This document shows, piece by piece, positions 6,652 to 15,856 of a stretch of 64,000 nucleotides of DNA. This DNA is from Burkholderiales bacterium (lineage in GTDB: Bacteria > Pseudomonadota > Gammaproteobacteria > Burkholderiales > Nitrosomonadaceae). A model generated the notes under the pieces. It saw nothing but the letters and a program-made list of their open reading frames with translations. It did no database searches and was not told where the DNA came from. The stretch spans positions 124,001 to 188,000 of the forward strand of contig JACKLU010000002.1 in NCBI GenBank assembly GCA_024235735.1. The letters run 5' to 3'. The first letter of the stretch is position 1, and every line of letters starts with the position of its first letter. The position numbers were made by a program, and so were the translations under genes.

Positions 6652-8883
6652 ATGGTTAAAACGCTTCCGGTTGCAGCGCATGACTCTGGAAACTATTCAA
6701 TGGAAATCAAAGTTAATTTTCTCGACAATCTCAGGCTTGAGGCTAAATTTGATGATTTTACTGTCATCACTGATCAACCTGTTCGCTACAAAGGTGATGG
6801 TTCAGCTCCCAGTCCTTTCGATTACTTCCTGGCTTCGTCAGCCCTTTGTGCAGCCTATTTTGTGCGAGTGTATTGTTTGTCCCATGCCATTCCTATTGAA
6901 AATATCAGGTTGTCGCAGAATAATATTGTTGATCCTGAAAACCGTTATAACCAGATCTTCCAAATTCAGGTGGAATTGCCAGAAAGCATCTCGGATAAAG
7001 ATCGCCAAGGTATCTTAAGATCCATTGACCGCTGCACTGTAAAAAAAGTAGTACAAACTGGTCCTGAGTTTAAAATCGAGTCGATTGAAAACCTAGACAA
7101 AGACGCACAAGCCATGCTGATGGGGCGACCAGAAGGCGATTCCAGTACCTGCATCTTAGGTAAAGATCTGTCACTTGAACAAACCATCTCAAATATGACT
7201 GGTATTTTGGCCGACCTTGGCATGAAAATAGAGATTGCGTCTTGGCGCAATCTTGTGCCAAATGTGTGGTCACTGCATATACGCGATGCAGCGTCACCGA
7301 TGTGTTTTACCAATGGTAAGGGCTCAACTAAAGAGAGTGCGCTTTGTTCGGCACTCGGTGAGTTTGTCGAGCGCCTTAACTGCAATTTTTTTTACAACGA
7401 TCAATATTTTGGCGATGCGATTGCCAACAGCGACTTTGTGCATTATCCAAATGAAAAATGGTTTAAGCCGGGGCCGAATGACGAGTTACCAGCGGGCATT
7501 TTGGATGAGTATTGCTTAGCCATCTATGATCCGGACGGTGAGCTGCGTGGCTCAAATCTGATTGATACCAACTCAGGTTTGGTTAAACGTGGTATTTGTT
7601 CTATTCCATTTGTGCGTCAGTCCGATAGCAAAACCGTTTATTTTCCGTCTAATTTGATTGAGAATTTATTCTTAAGTAACGGCATGAGTGCGGGTAATAA
7701 CCGGTATGAAGCGCAAGTGCAATGCCTATCTGAAATCTTCGAACGTGCGGTAAAAAAACAAATTATTGAGCAAGAGATTGCCTTGCCAGACGTGCCGCAA
7801 CATGTGCTTGAGAAATACCCAAGCATCTTGGAGGGTATTGCCGCCCTGGAAGAGAAAGGCTTTCCTGTGGTGATTAAAGATGCTTCATTAGGCGGCCAAT
7901 TCCCAGTGATGTGTGTGACACTAATGAACCCAAAAACGGGTGGCGTATTTGCATCATTCGGTGCCCATCCAAACTTCGAAGTGGCTCTGGAGCGAAGCCT
8001 GACTGAGCTATTACAAGGTCGCAGCTTTGAAGGTTTAAATGATGTGCCACAACCAACCTTTAATAGCCTGGCGGTAACGGAGCCAGAAAACTTTGTTGAA
8101 CACTTTATAGACTCGACGGGTATTATTTCCTGGCGCTTCTTCAGCAGTCAGCATGACTATGAATTCTGCGAGTGGAATTTTTCAGGCTCCAATGAACAAG
8201 AAAGCAAGCGCTTGCTGGATATCTTAAAGGGCTTAGGCAAAGAAGCTTATATTGCTGAATTTAATGATCTTGGCGCAGCTGCTTGTCGCATCCTGGTGCC
8301 GGGTTATTCTGAAATCTATCCAGTTGAAGATCTTATTTGGGACAATACCAACAAGGCCCTGGATTACCGTGAAGATATCTTGAATATTCATGCGTTGAGC
8401 GATGACGGCCTGGTAAGTTTGGTAGTACGTTTAGAAGAAAGTCAGCTAAATAACTATACAGATATCAGAACCTTGATTGGCATTGAATTCGATGAAAATA
8501 CTGTTTGGGGACAATTGACCATTCTTGAACTAAAAATTCTTATCTATCTTGCTTTAGGTAAGCTTGATGAAGCCATTGAGTTAGTGAAAGAATTCTTGCA
8601 GTATAACAACAATACCGTAGACCGTGGTTTGTTCTATCAGGCGGTTCATACGGTGCTTGAGATCACTTTGGACGAAGATTTGGTGCTTGAGCATTTCATT
8701 GCCAATCTAAATAGAATGTTCGGTAAAGAAACCATGGATATTGTGGTCGGCTCAGTAACCGGCGAAGTGAAATTCTTTGGCCTAACCAAAACCAGCATGC
8801 AGCTAGAGGGCTTAGACAAGCATCTAAGACTCATCGAAAGCTACAAAAAGCTTCATCAAGCCCGCAAAGCGAATAAAGTGTAA
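6652..8883 (+). CDS. OsmC domain / YcaO domain fusion protein
   Basis: 743-residue two-domain protein. Residues about 17-145 form an OsmC/Ohr-type domain with both conserved cysteines (SSALCAAYF, C66; IDRCTVKK, C128). Residues about 165-740 closely follow E. coli YcaO, with NPVPNVWS-like LVPNVWSLHIRD, FTNGKGSTKESAL, ALGEFVERL, SNGMSAGN and SEIFERAVK; the ALGExxER and SExxER glutamates are ATP/Mg ligands in YcaO cyclodehydratases. Family knowledge: E. coli YcaO is linked to RimO-dependent S12 methylthiolation, and other YcaOs activate amide backbones. OsmC proteins reduce peroxides. The substrate here is unknown. AAGAAG precedes ATG 6652. An internal ATG at 6700, where OsmC homology begins, is an alternative start. 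No peptide precursor or TfuA gene is adjacent. Confidence 0.88.
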   Translation: MVKTLPVAAHDSGNYSMEIKVNFLDNLRLEAKFDDFTVITDQPVRYKGDGSAPSPFDYFLASSALCAAYFVRVYCLSHAIPIENIRLSQNNIVDPENRYNQIFQIQVELPESISDKDRQGILRSIDRCTVKKVVQTGPEFKIESIENLDKDAQAMLMGRPEGDSSTCILGKDLSLEQTISNMTGILADLGMKIEIASWRNLVPNVWSLHIRDAASPMCFTNGKGSTKESALCSALGEFVERLNCNFFYNDQYFGDAIANSDFVHYPNEKWFKPGPNDELPAGILDEYCLAIYDPDGELRGSNLIDTNSGLVKRGICSIPFVRQSDSKTVYFPSNLIENLFLSNGMSAGNNRYEAQVQCLSEIFERAVKKQIIEQEIALPDVPQHVLEKYPSILEGIAALEEKGFPVVIKDASLGGQFPVMCVTLMNPKTGGVFASFGAHPNFEVALERSLTELLQGRSFEGLNDVPQPTFNSLAVTEPENFVEHFIDSTGIISWRFFSSQHDYEFCEWNFSGSNEQESKRLLDILKGLGKEAYIAEFNDLGAAACRILVPGYSEIYPVEDLIWDNTNKALDYREDILNIHALSDDGLVSLVVRLEESQLNNYTDIRTLIGIEFDENTVWGQLTILELKILIYLALGKLDEAIELVKEFLQYNNNTVDRGLFYQAVHTVLEITLDEDLVLEHFIANLNRMFGKETMDIVVGSVTGEVKFFGLTKTSMQLEGLDKHLRLIESYKKLHQARKANKV

Positions 8884-8972
8884 AGGGTCTACCATTAAAT
8901 TTTTCAGGATGACAATGGCACAGATCGGTCAGTAGAATATCAGTTTGCAGGCTACTTCGATTACGTACTTCG

Positions 8973-8999
8973 ATTACGGTGACAGTTTACTAAATACAC
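8973..8999. repeat. Terminal repeat, element copy 1
   Basis: 27 bases beginning attacggtgacagtttacta, identical to the ends of copy 2. Confidence 0.85.
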
Positions 9000-9013
9000 T
9001 TAATTCCCACTCT

Positions 9014-9486
9014 TTACTTTCTTTTGCGGCCACGCTTCTTCGCCTTAAGTTCACGACCAGTCATTGCCGCTAACTTTTCGATCCAATCCTCCGAACCCAA
9101 AGGTCGTCCCGTTGTTTCCGACTGACGAAGCCTTTTGAATGCCTCGGTAACATCTTCCTGAGCAAGAAAGGTGGCGAAGTCACCATAACGATCCAGCACA
9201 GGTGCAACCTTGACCAACTCGTTGTCCTGCGCTGACAGGTGACTGGCAACACTTGACCAGCGCCACTCTTCTGCCCGCTCAACCAACCCAGCACGAACCG
9301 GGTTCATCGAGACATATCGCACGGCATGAGCCAGGTGTTCCTCATCCATCACAACTGAGCCAAATCGCCCTTGCCATAAATGCCCTGTCACTCGCAGGCG
9401 GGCATTTATATATCCAGTATAACGCCTATGTGCATCGGCAAAAGTACGGCGCAATCCATCTTCATCTGAAGGAACGATAATGATAT
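9014..9486 (-). pseudogene. Y1 transposase, 5'-truncated copy
   Basis: This encodes the last 150 or so residues of the transposase found whole at 9546-10202. The tyrosine region (HRRYTGYINAR) and the C-terminal basic tail (KKRGRKRK) are kept. The first about 64 residues, including the HUH metal motif, are lost at the junction near 9486. An internal methionine-like start at 9454 exists, but the product could not be catalytically active. Confidence 0.85.
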
Positions 9487-9504
9487 ATTACTAGAATTAC
9501 TATT

Positions 9505-9531
9505 ATTACGGTGACAGTTTACTAAATACAC
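9505..9531. repeat. Left terminal inverted repeat, copy 2
   Basis: 27 bases starting attacggtgacagtttacta; exact reverse complement of 10224-10250. Confidence 0.9.
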
Positions 9532-9545
9532 TTAATTCCTACCCT

Positions 9546-10202
9546 TTACTTTCTTTTGCGGCCACGTTTCTTCGCCTTAAGTTCACGACCAGTCATTGCC
9601 GCTAACTGTTCGATCCAATCCTCCGAGCCCAAAGGTCGTCCCGTTGTTTCCGACTGACGAAGCTTTTTGAATGCCTCGGTAACATCTTTCTGAGCAAGAA
9701 AGGTGGCGAAGTCACCATAACGATCCAGCACAGGTGCAACCTTGATCAACTCGTTGTCCTGCGCTGACAGATGACTGGCAACACTTGACCAGCGCCACTC
9801 TTCTGCCCGCTCAACCAACCCAGCACGAACCGGATTCATCGAGACATATCGCACGGCATGAGCCAGGTGTTCCTCATCCATCACAACTGAGCCAAACCGC
9901 CCTTGCCATAAATGCCCTGTCACTCGCAGGCGGGCATTTATATATCCGGTATAACGCCGATGTGCATCGGCAAAAGTACGGCGCAATCCATCTTCATCTG
10001 AAGGAACGATAATGATATGCACATGATTGGGCATCAGGCAGTAACACCAAATCTCAGCCTCGGCCTTTCGGGCTGCCTCCCCCAGCAATACCTCATAAAG
10101 CTCGTAGTCGCCATCCTCAAAGAATGTTCGAGCGCGGCGATTACCACGTTGTGTCACATGATGTGGATAGCCGGGAATTACAATACGAGGTAAGCGAGCC
10201 AT
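9546..10202 (-). CDS. REP-associated-type Y1 tyrosine transposase
   Basis: 218-residue single-strand transposase of the Y1_Tnp (IS200-like/RAYT) superfamily. It starts MARLPRIVIPGYPHHVTQRG, the usual RAYT beginning. The HUH motif is in CLMPNHVHIIIVP (H60, H62), the candidate nucleophilic tyrosine is in HRRYTGYINAR, and the conserved VRYVSMNPVRAGLV follows. It ends in a lysine/arginine-rich tail that may bind DNA. It lies inside a unit with 27-base inverted repeats. A near-identical intact copy is at 15857 and a truncated one at 9014. All three point left, which suggests recent movement within this region. Confidence 0.9.
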   Translation of the reverse strand: MARLPRIVIPGYPHHVTQRGNRRARTFFEDGDYELYEVLLGEAARKAEAEIWCYCLMPNHVHIIIVPSDEDGLRRTFADAHRRYTGYINARLRVTGHLWQGRFGSVVMDEEHLAHAVRYVSMNPVRAGLVERAEEWRWSSVASHLSAQDNELIKVAPVLDRYGDFATFLAQKDVTEAFKKLRQSETTGRPLGSEDWIEQLAAMTGRELKAKKRGRKRK

Positions 10203-10223
10203 GCTGACAATATGGCATAATTG

Positions 10224-10250
10224 GTGTATTTAGTAAACTGTCACCGTAAT
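10224..10250. repeat. Right terminal inverted repeat, copy 2
   Basis: Reverse complement of 9505-9531, 27 of 27 bases. Confidence 0.9.
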
Positions 10251-10493
10251 TCAATAATTCCAAGCGCTTCTGGAAGCCCCTGAAGGGCAGATTTGAGAGA
10301 CTGTTTGGTATTTTCACGACATAATCGTGATTAATAGTTATAAAACAAAGTGTTATTATGCTAAAATTCCGTACCTGGTTGAAGTCTTGTTAATCTGGCA
10401 AAGTAGAATTAACTGATGTGTCCGGTTTTACTTGACCATGTCAGTGCGAGGGGTACCAGGTAACCGGCGTTCCTATCGCGACCTAAAGTAATA

Positions 10494-11063
10494 TCAATCC
10501 TTGTTGCGCTCTTCAGCGATACTTAGTTTCTTAATCTCAGCCGGGCTTAGACGATCTCTGATACGAGAGTACAGTTCAGCCGATTTCGCGTAATTCCTTT
10601 GTCGAAATGCCTCATCTGCCTGCGGTCGCAATTGATCAGCTAGAACGTCAAGAGCGTACTCTTCAGACCATGATTTTCGTTCACTTTCGAGTATTGAGAA
10701 GAGTTGCGAATCGCCATCAAGAGCCGAACGGCAATAACGCTTCATCAACGAACTCAGCTCATCGAGACCGGCGACAACCCCTTCTGGTGTAGTCGTCGCT
10801 GGATAGCGGAAATGCTTTTCAGCTTCCGGATCTATGTGTCGGATAATTTCCGAAATTGCGTATCGAGTTCCGAACGCAGTAATACCTGCTCCAATCTCAT
10901 AAGATTGTCGCCCGTGGTACACGTCTACTTCAACGCTGTCCTTTCGGTAACGCACAAGTGTTGGCAAAGCTTCGATTTCAGAGAACCCTAAGTCGCCGAG
11001 AAATGCAAAGGCTTTCCTAGCTTCATTCTCAAAGTTCAGATGCGCACGATCCGATGCATTCAT
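10494..11063 (-). CDS. Putative immunity protein for the Rhs toxin
   Basis: 189-residue cytosolic-looking protein that I do not recognise by family name. It lies directly downstream of the Rhs gene and in the same direction, the standard place for an immunity gene in polymorphic toxin loci. ATG 11063 was chosen: a full GGAGGTGAT ribosome site sits just upstream, between the Rhs stop (11081) and this ATG, and the nearer ATG at 11072 overlaps that site. The longer frame to 11129 would overlap the toxin tail. The N-terminal half (FENEARKAFAFLGDLGF, VRYRKDSVEVDVYHGRQSYE) looks like an alpha/beta fold. The C-terminal half is helical. Function is inferred from position only. Confidence 0.65.
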   Translation of the reverse strand: MNASDRAHLNFENEARKAFAFLGDLGFSEIEALPTLVRYRKDSVEVDVYHGRQSYEIGAGITAFGTRYAISEIIRHIDPEAEKHFRYPATTTPEGVVAGLDELSSLMKRYCRSALDGDSQLFSILESERKSWSEEYALDVLADQLRPQADEAFRQRNYAKSAELYSRIRDRLSPAEIKKLSIAEERNKD

Positions 11064-11080
11064 AATGCTCATCACCTCCG

Positions 11081-14000
11081 TTATGGCGCTGGTGGATTCC
11101 AATAATTGGTCTTCGGATCGAATGTCCAACCGCGATCTTTTAGCAAATTTCGTTCTGCATTGAGGAACTGACCTGCCGTATCTCCTGGGGAGGCATCACG
11201 AATCGGCTGTCCTTTACCCATTTCCTGGCGAAGCACGCTCGAGTTTTGTTTCCAATTTGCCTTGGGGCTTCCCTGGTCTGGTAACCGATCAAGCAGTGAT
11301 TTCTCGCTTTGCTTCAAATTTTGCAGGTCTTTAACTCGTCCGATTACAGCGGCTTCCCTCTTTGCAACCTCGCAAGACTTCCTAACACTCCCGATTTTAC
11401 CCAAAGGACCCGGCAGTGTTACCACGGATTCAATGGCATCAGGGTAGACCGGGTGGGGCTGTATGGGTGCCATCATGTCCAACAGGGTTAGCGCCCCGCC
11501 GAATGCCCACAGTAACAAGGGAGGAACGTATTCGCCTGTCGGATCGTTAAAACTCAACGGATTTTGCAGTGCATATCCATAAGTATTCAATCCACCCGCC
11601 AGTCCAATGGGATCGCTGGACAAATATCGTCCGCTTTGCGGTTCGTAATCCCTGAAATAATTATAGTGCAGATTGGTTTCGGCATCGAAATATTGCCCGG
11701 CAAACCGAAGGTTGTATTTAAACTGGATACCATCGCCATCGGGATCTTCGTCCGGCGGGTTGTCGCCGAAAGCATTCTGGTTTCGCCATAGCCATACCGG
11801 AGTGCCGGTCGAGTCTGTGATGGCGCGTGGCGTGTTCAAATGATCGGCATGGATCATATAGACCTGAACGGGATCTGCCGGCGATGCCTGTTTGATCACG
11901 GCTACGGGTATGTCGTTGAACCAGACCGTTTCTTGCTGGAGTTTCCAGTTTTCTTTGGCGATGTTATTCGCGCTGAATTGACTGATCAGTCGCCCGGCGG
12001 GATCATGGAAAAACGTGAAGCGTCTTTTTTCCTTGCCGTCCCGGCGTACGCGTTCGCCAAATCCGTTATACGTGTACTTACGGATTTTGTTCCCGTTAAT
12101 GATTTTCTTCAGGCGGCCGGCAGCGTTCCAGGTGAATTGTATCTGTCCATCATGGATAACGTTGCCGGCCGCATCGTAGGTATATGTTTTAGCCACCGGC
12201 CCTGCGACAGCGAGCAGGCGGTTGCTGTTCGCGTTGATGGTGTACGGATACACTGCGGCACCCGATTGTTCGCTGATGCGGTTGCCGTTGGCGTCATAGT
12301 TCCAGACACGGTAACTGACGTTGTCCGACTGATTGGTGAGTCGGTCGAGCGCATCGTAGGCATAGTTGCGGTTGTTGATCGGATTGGTGTGCAGGGTGCC
12401 GACAATCCGGCTTGCCGCGTCGTAAGTCAGCGTTTGGGTATCCGCACCCAATGGGTGTTGCGTGAGTCTGCCGTCGAGATCAAAGCTGCGGCTGTGCGGC
12501 TGACCGTTGCCCCAGTTCCAGCTTTCCGGTTCACCAAAAGGACGGTAGGTAATGTTTTGCATCAGGCTGTTGCCGTTGATGAGCAACTGTGTGGGTCGTC
12601 CGTCGATGCCGTAGACATAATCAATTTGCGCGCCGGACGGATAGGTTATGCGCGTTAGCTGGCCGCTGGCGTTGTATTGGTAGTTTAAGGTTTGTGTCAA
12701 ACGCCTCGCACCAAACACAACGGTTTGGGTTTTGCCGGTTATCCGGCCGTATTGATCATACTGGTAGCTGGTGCTGCCCGATTCATCATTCATGCTGATC
12801 AAGCGCCCGATACCGTTGGCGCCGGTATCGTACACCCACGTGATCGCGCCGGTTTGCGGCACACCGCTAACCGTGGTGTACGATTGAGATATCGGGCGGT
12901 TTAAGGCATCGTAGACTGTTGCCTGCACCACGCCTCTGGCATCTGTTTTCGTCAGCGGGTTGCCTGCTGCATCATAGGTATAGGTTGTCGTTCCACGGTC
13001 TTGCGAGATTTCCTGAGTGACATCGCCAAACGCATTGGTGGTGTACTGGGTAGTAATGCCTTTAGGATCGGTGATGCGGGTGATCTGGCCGAAGGCATCG
13101 AGTGATTGCAGTGTCTGACCGCCCATTGGGTCGTTCGCCTGAATCAACCGGTCGAGTGTGTCGAATTGACGCGTCGATATGTGCAATAGCGGATTCGTAG
13201 TCTGTTTCAGATTGCCGCTGGCGTCATACGCGAGTTCAGTCACCTGATTCTGCGCGCCCACGATTTTCCACAGCCGGTTCAATGCATCGAATTCCTGCTG
13301 ACGGGTTTGCGCGAGTGTATTGGTGGCGTCGAATATTTCTGCTCTGGTGCGGTTGCCTGCGGCATCGAGCGTATAGCGGATGGCGTTGCCGAGGCTGTCG
13401 CTGACTGCGATCAGCCGGTGCGCATCGTCATAGGCGTAGTCCATGCTGCTGCCATCGGGGCGGATCAGTTGAATGAGTTGACCGACAGCATCATACCGAT
13501 AGGTGGTCGATTCGGCGCCCACAACACGCGAAATCAGGCGTTGACGGCTATCGTAGGTTAGCGTCGTGACGAGGTTGTTGGCATCGATCAGCTGCTCGAC
13601 CTGACCGTGAGCGTTATAGCGACGGATATCGGTAGCATGACCGAGTGCATTGGTGATGCGCATCACTTGCCCGCGGCAGCCGAAATGACCGCCGTCACAG
13701 ACTGCATCAGGCGCGTAGTAATCGATCGTGGTAATGTCGTTCACATCGGTGCGCGGGCCGTCTTCGATGCGCTGCACGATGACGCCCGGTATCGTGGCAT
13801 GGTAAGTGTAGCGGGTCGTCCACGTGCGCGTTGCGTTGCTTGCGGTGTCGCGGATGCCCAGTTGCGTCACGTTGCCGTAGCTGTCGTAACTGATCGTCGT
13901 TTCGCGGCCATCCTCGATAACCTGTTCCGGCAAACGGAAATTCGCATGCCAGTGAGTCACGATCTTGCGTTCACTCGTGTCGGGCGCTGGCGTATAGCTC

Positions 14001-15526
14001 GCCATATCGGCCGGACAGCTGCTGCCGGAAGACAAACCTTCAACCCGCGCAATCTCGAGATTGCGGTTCAGGTCATAGGCGTAACAGGTCTTGTTGCCGT
14101 TAAAATCGGCGCGGCTCGCGACATTGCCATTGCTATCGTAGGTTGTCGCGGAAGAGGCTGCGCTGCAACCCGATCCCGCAGGCTGCGATTGGCCGGTGCT
14201 TTTGGCCTTACCGTGAATAAACTGAAATTGGTAGGTACGTGAAGCACCTAGCGGATCAATGATGTCGGTAGAGCGATTCTCGTTATAATTAAAAGTATAG
14301 CGCATTGCGCCGCCTGCATGCTCACTAATGATAGCGCGGCCTAAATTATCATAAGTATAGGTGGCGTAACGTATTCCGGTTTCATCAGTAATGCCGGTCA
14401 GTGCATAAGGAAGATGGATTCCAGATGTATATTCGGATTCGTTATAGTGATAGGTGCGGGTTTTACCATCAGGATAGGTAACAGAGATCAGATTACCGCT
14501 GGTGTCATATCTATACGTATATATATTACCAACTGAATCGATTGCCGTTTCTATTCGATCTGAATCGTCGTAGGTAAAATTTAGCTCACGTCCGACGTCG
14601 TCGGTTACGATAATTAATCGATCATTGTTGTCATAGACTAATGTTTGAGTGCGACCTGAACGATCTGTTTTAGAGATTAATTTGCCTGATTCGTCATAAT
14701 TTTCAATAGAATTATCATCATCAATTGTGAGGCGCCATCCTCCTTCCTCCAGCAATTCAAGTTTGTCAAAATTGCGCGTATTTTCCGATATGTACCCACC
14801 ATTTTCATCTGGATTGAAAATAAAAATATTCCCGTTTGGTCTATAGATAAATACGCTACCATATGAGTAAGATTCGGGGTAAGTTTGAATACGTATATAG
14901 CTGTCATAATTTGTTGACCAAACTTTTATCATTTGGAAATCAGGGCCAAATCCTGATGCAAAACTATTATAGTATCTTGAGAATGTTGGGCCTGCTTGCG
15001 GAGAATAGTCTGTTTCTTCTTGATACTTGTTTCCGGTTGCTGCATTGATAGGATTGCTGCCATTATTAGTCAAAGGGGAGCAATCGTTACCTAGATTTTT
15101 AAAGGGATCAAAGTTGGCGGGGCCTCTGATTTTTAGGCTAACTCCTCCCAGAGAATAGGGATCATCTGAACCGAGAGGTCTAAGAAAAAATTCATGACAC
15201 ATGGGGCCTGTTGCTGTAAGCTCATTATCGAAATAAGCTTCACCCTCTGTGCGAAATAACCATTTAGTAAAGCCGCGATCGGGAATATTACTCAGAGCAG
15301 CACAATAAGCATAGGGGGAAAGTGGCTTTGGTTGTTGAATGTTGAATATATCCCAAACACCTAAGCTATCCTCTAAATGCGGTGGCCAAGTATTTTCGTC
15401 AATAATTTTAGGAAAAACGCCCGCTTTTGACGTTCCTGCGCTCACCAGGATCAATAATAAAATCATACCCCTATAAAATAGGTGAAATAAAAGATTTGCA
15501 ATGTTTTTCTGTAACATAAATGACAT
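11081..15526 (-). CDS. Rhs/YD-repeat polymorphic toxin
   Basis: 1481-residue protein. The N-terminus has a hydrophobic segment (GMILLLILVSAG) that may be a signal peptide, then about 130 unique residues, then a DUF6531-like entry (NPINAATGNKYQEETDYS). Dozens of YD repeats follow (YDSNGNV, YDAAGN, YDALNRP forms), and then the Rhs core end YFRDYEPQSGRYLSSDPIGL...NPLSFNDPTG at about residue 1331. Rhs shells enclose a variable C-terminal toxin. Here the last 150 residues are unique; the final 70 (SPKANWKQNSSVLRQEM ... WNPPAP) are the likely toxin, type unknown. No VgrG, PAAR or EagR gene is adjacent, so the delivery route is unclear. The N-terminal 250 codons are AT-richer than the repeat part. 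An ATG at 15517 is an alternative start. Confidence 0.88.
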   Translation of the reverse strand: MSFMLQKNIANLLFHLFYRGMILLLILVSAGTSKAGVFPKIIDENTWPPHLEDSLGVWDIFNIQQPKPLSPYAYCAALSNIPDRGFTKWLFRTEGEAYFDNELTATGPMCHEFFLRPLGSDDPYSLGGVSLKIRGPANFDPFKNLGNDCSPLTNNGSNPINAATGNKYQEETDYSPQAGPTFSRYYNSFASGFGPDFQMIKVWSTNYDSYIRIQTYPESYSYGSVFIYRPNGNIFIFNPDENGGYISENTRNFDKLELLEEGGWRLTIDDDNSIENYDESGKLISKTDRSGRTQTLVYDNNDRLIIVTDDVGRELNFTYDDSDRIETAIDSVGNIYTYRYDTSGNLISVTYPDGKTRTYHYNESEYTSGIHLPYALTGITDETGIRYATYTYDNLGRAIISEHAGGAMRYTFNYNENRSTDIIDPLGASRTYQFQFIHGKAKSTGQSQPAGSGCSAASSATTYDSNGNVASRADFNGNKTCYAYDLNRNLEIARVEGLSSGSSCPADMASYTPAPDTSERKIVTHWHANFRLPEQVIEDGRETTISYDSYGNVTQLGIRDTASNATRTWTTRYTYHATIPGVIVQRIEDGPRTDVNDITTIDYYAPDAVCDGGHFGCRGQVMRITNALGHATDIRRYNAHGQVEQLIDANNLVTTLTYDSRQRLISRVVGAESTTYRYDAVGQLIQLIRPDGSSMDYAYDDAHRLIAVSDSLGNAIRYTLDAAGNRTRAEIFDATNTLAQTRQQEFDALNRLWKIVGAQNQVTELAYDASGNLKQTTNPLLHISTRQFDTLDRLIQANDPMGGQTLQSLDAFGQITRITDPKGITTQYTTNAFGDVTQEISQDRGTTTYTYDAAGNPLTKTDARGVVQATVYDALNRPISQSYTTVSGVPQTGAITWVYDTGANGIGRLISMNDESGSTSYQYDQYGRITGKTQTVVFGARRLTQTLNYQYNASGQLTRITYPSGAQIDYVYGIDGRPTQLLINGNSLMQNITYRPFGEPESWNWGNGQPHSRSFDLDGRLTQHPLGADTQTLTYDAASRIVGTLHTNPINNRNYAYDALDRLTNQSDNVSYRVWNYDANGNRISEQSGAAVYPYTINANSNRLLAVAGPVAKTYTYDAAGNVIHDGQIQFTWNAAGRLKKIINGNKIRKYTYNGFGERVRRDGKEKRRFTFFHDPAGRLISQFSANNIAKENWKLQQETVWFNDIPVAVIKQASPADPVQVYMIHADHLNTPRAITDSTGTPVWLWRNQNAFGDNPPDEDPDGDGIQFKYNLRFAGQYFDAETNLHYNYFRDYEPQSGRYLSSDPIGLAGGLNTYGYALQNPLSFNDPTGEYVPPLLLWAFGGALTLLDMMAPIQPHPVYPDAIESVVTLPGPLGKIGSVRKSCEVAKREAAVIGRVKDLQNLKQSEKSLLDRLPDQGSPKANWKQNSSVLRQEMGKGQPIRDASPGDTAGQFLNAERNLLKDRGWTFDPKTNYWNPPAP

Positions 15527-15724
15527 AATTTGGAAAATTGTTTTTAAAAATACAGAGCTCAGAAGTTTTTTGTATTCCCAAGATACATGGCAAATTTATA
15601 GCCACTCATTACCCAGTTCTTGAATACTATCGGCAATTTATGTTAGAAGTTCTCTACTTTAGACATTTATCCTCCATCCTTGCGTCGCCCGAACGGTGGC
15701 ACAAAATGAATATAAAATGGGCCT

Positions 15725-15803
15725 CCGTTTTTTTACCTGATCGACGGGTTCCGCTACGGTTTTTTCGGTGTATCGGATGTTTCGCCCTACCTGAGCTTTC
15801 TGG
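15725..15803 (+). pseudogene. ABC-2 type permease fragment
   Basis: A short open stretch reads PFFYLIDGFRYGFFGVSD followed by VSPYLSF, a strongly conserved segment near the end of ABC-2 permeases of the NodJ/YadH type. The frame is closed on both sides. It lies 13 bases before the terminal repeat of transposase copy 3. The rest of the gene is absent, so this is a scar of a lost transporter gene. Confidence 0.6.
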
Positions 15804-15815
15804 AAATTACTGGAA

Positions 15816-15842
15816 ATTACGGTGATAGTTTACTAAATATAC
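15816..15842. repeat. Left terminal repeat, element copy 3
   Basis: Matches 9505-9531 at 25 of 27 positions (two C-to-T changes). Confidence 0.8.
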
Positions 15843-15856
15843 TTAATTCCCACCCT

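Larger units (their letters stand above)
8973..9486 (-). mobile_element. Truncated Y1-transposase element, copy 1
   Basis: It begins with the same 27-base terminal sequence as the other copies (8973-8999) and matches copy 2 closely up to ...AATGATAT at about 9486, where the sequence breaks. The 5' part of the transposase gene and the opposite terminal repeat are missing. Copy 2 starts only 19 bases further on. Confidence 0.85.
9505..10250 (-). mobile_element. Complete Y1-transposase element, copy 2
   Basis: A 746-base unit bounded by perfect 27-base inverted repeats (9505-9531 and 10224-10250) with one transposase gene between them. Repeat families with this layout are moved by or associated with REP-type tyrosine transposases. 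I see no clear flanking target duplication. Confidence 0.8.

Noticed and set aside
8884..8972. Possible gene remnant after the OsmC-YcaO gene
   Set aside because: A short open stretch with no recognisable family and no start.
10251..10493. Possible IS-end motif (tgtccggttttacttgacca) between transposase copy 2 and the immunity gene
   Set aside because: Only one short motif, with no partner repeat or transposase remnant; not enough to call an element.
11840..14242. Long + strand open frames (272 and 211 codons) opposite the Rhs gene
   Set aside because: They are antisense to codon-biased YD repeats; no protein family is visible and the Rhs reading is certain.
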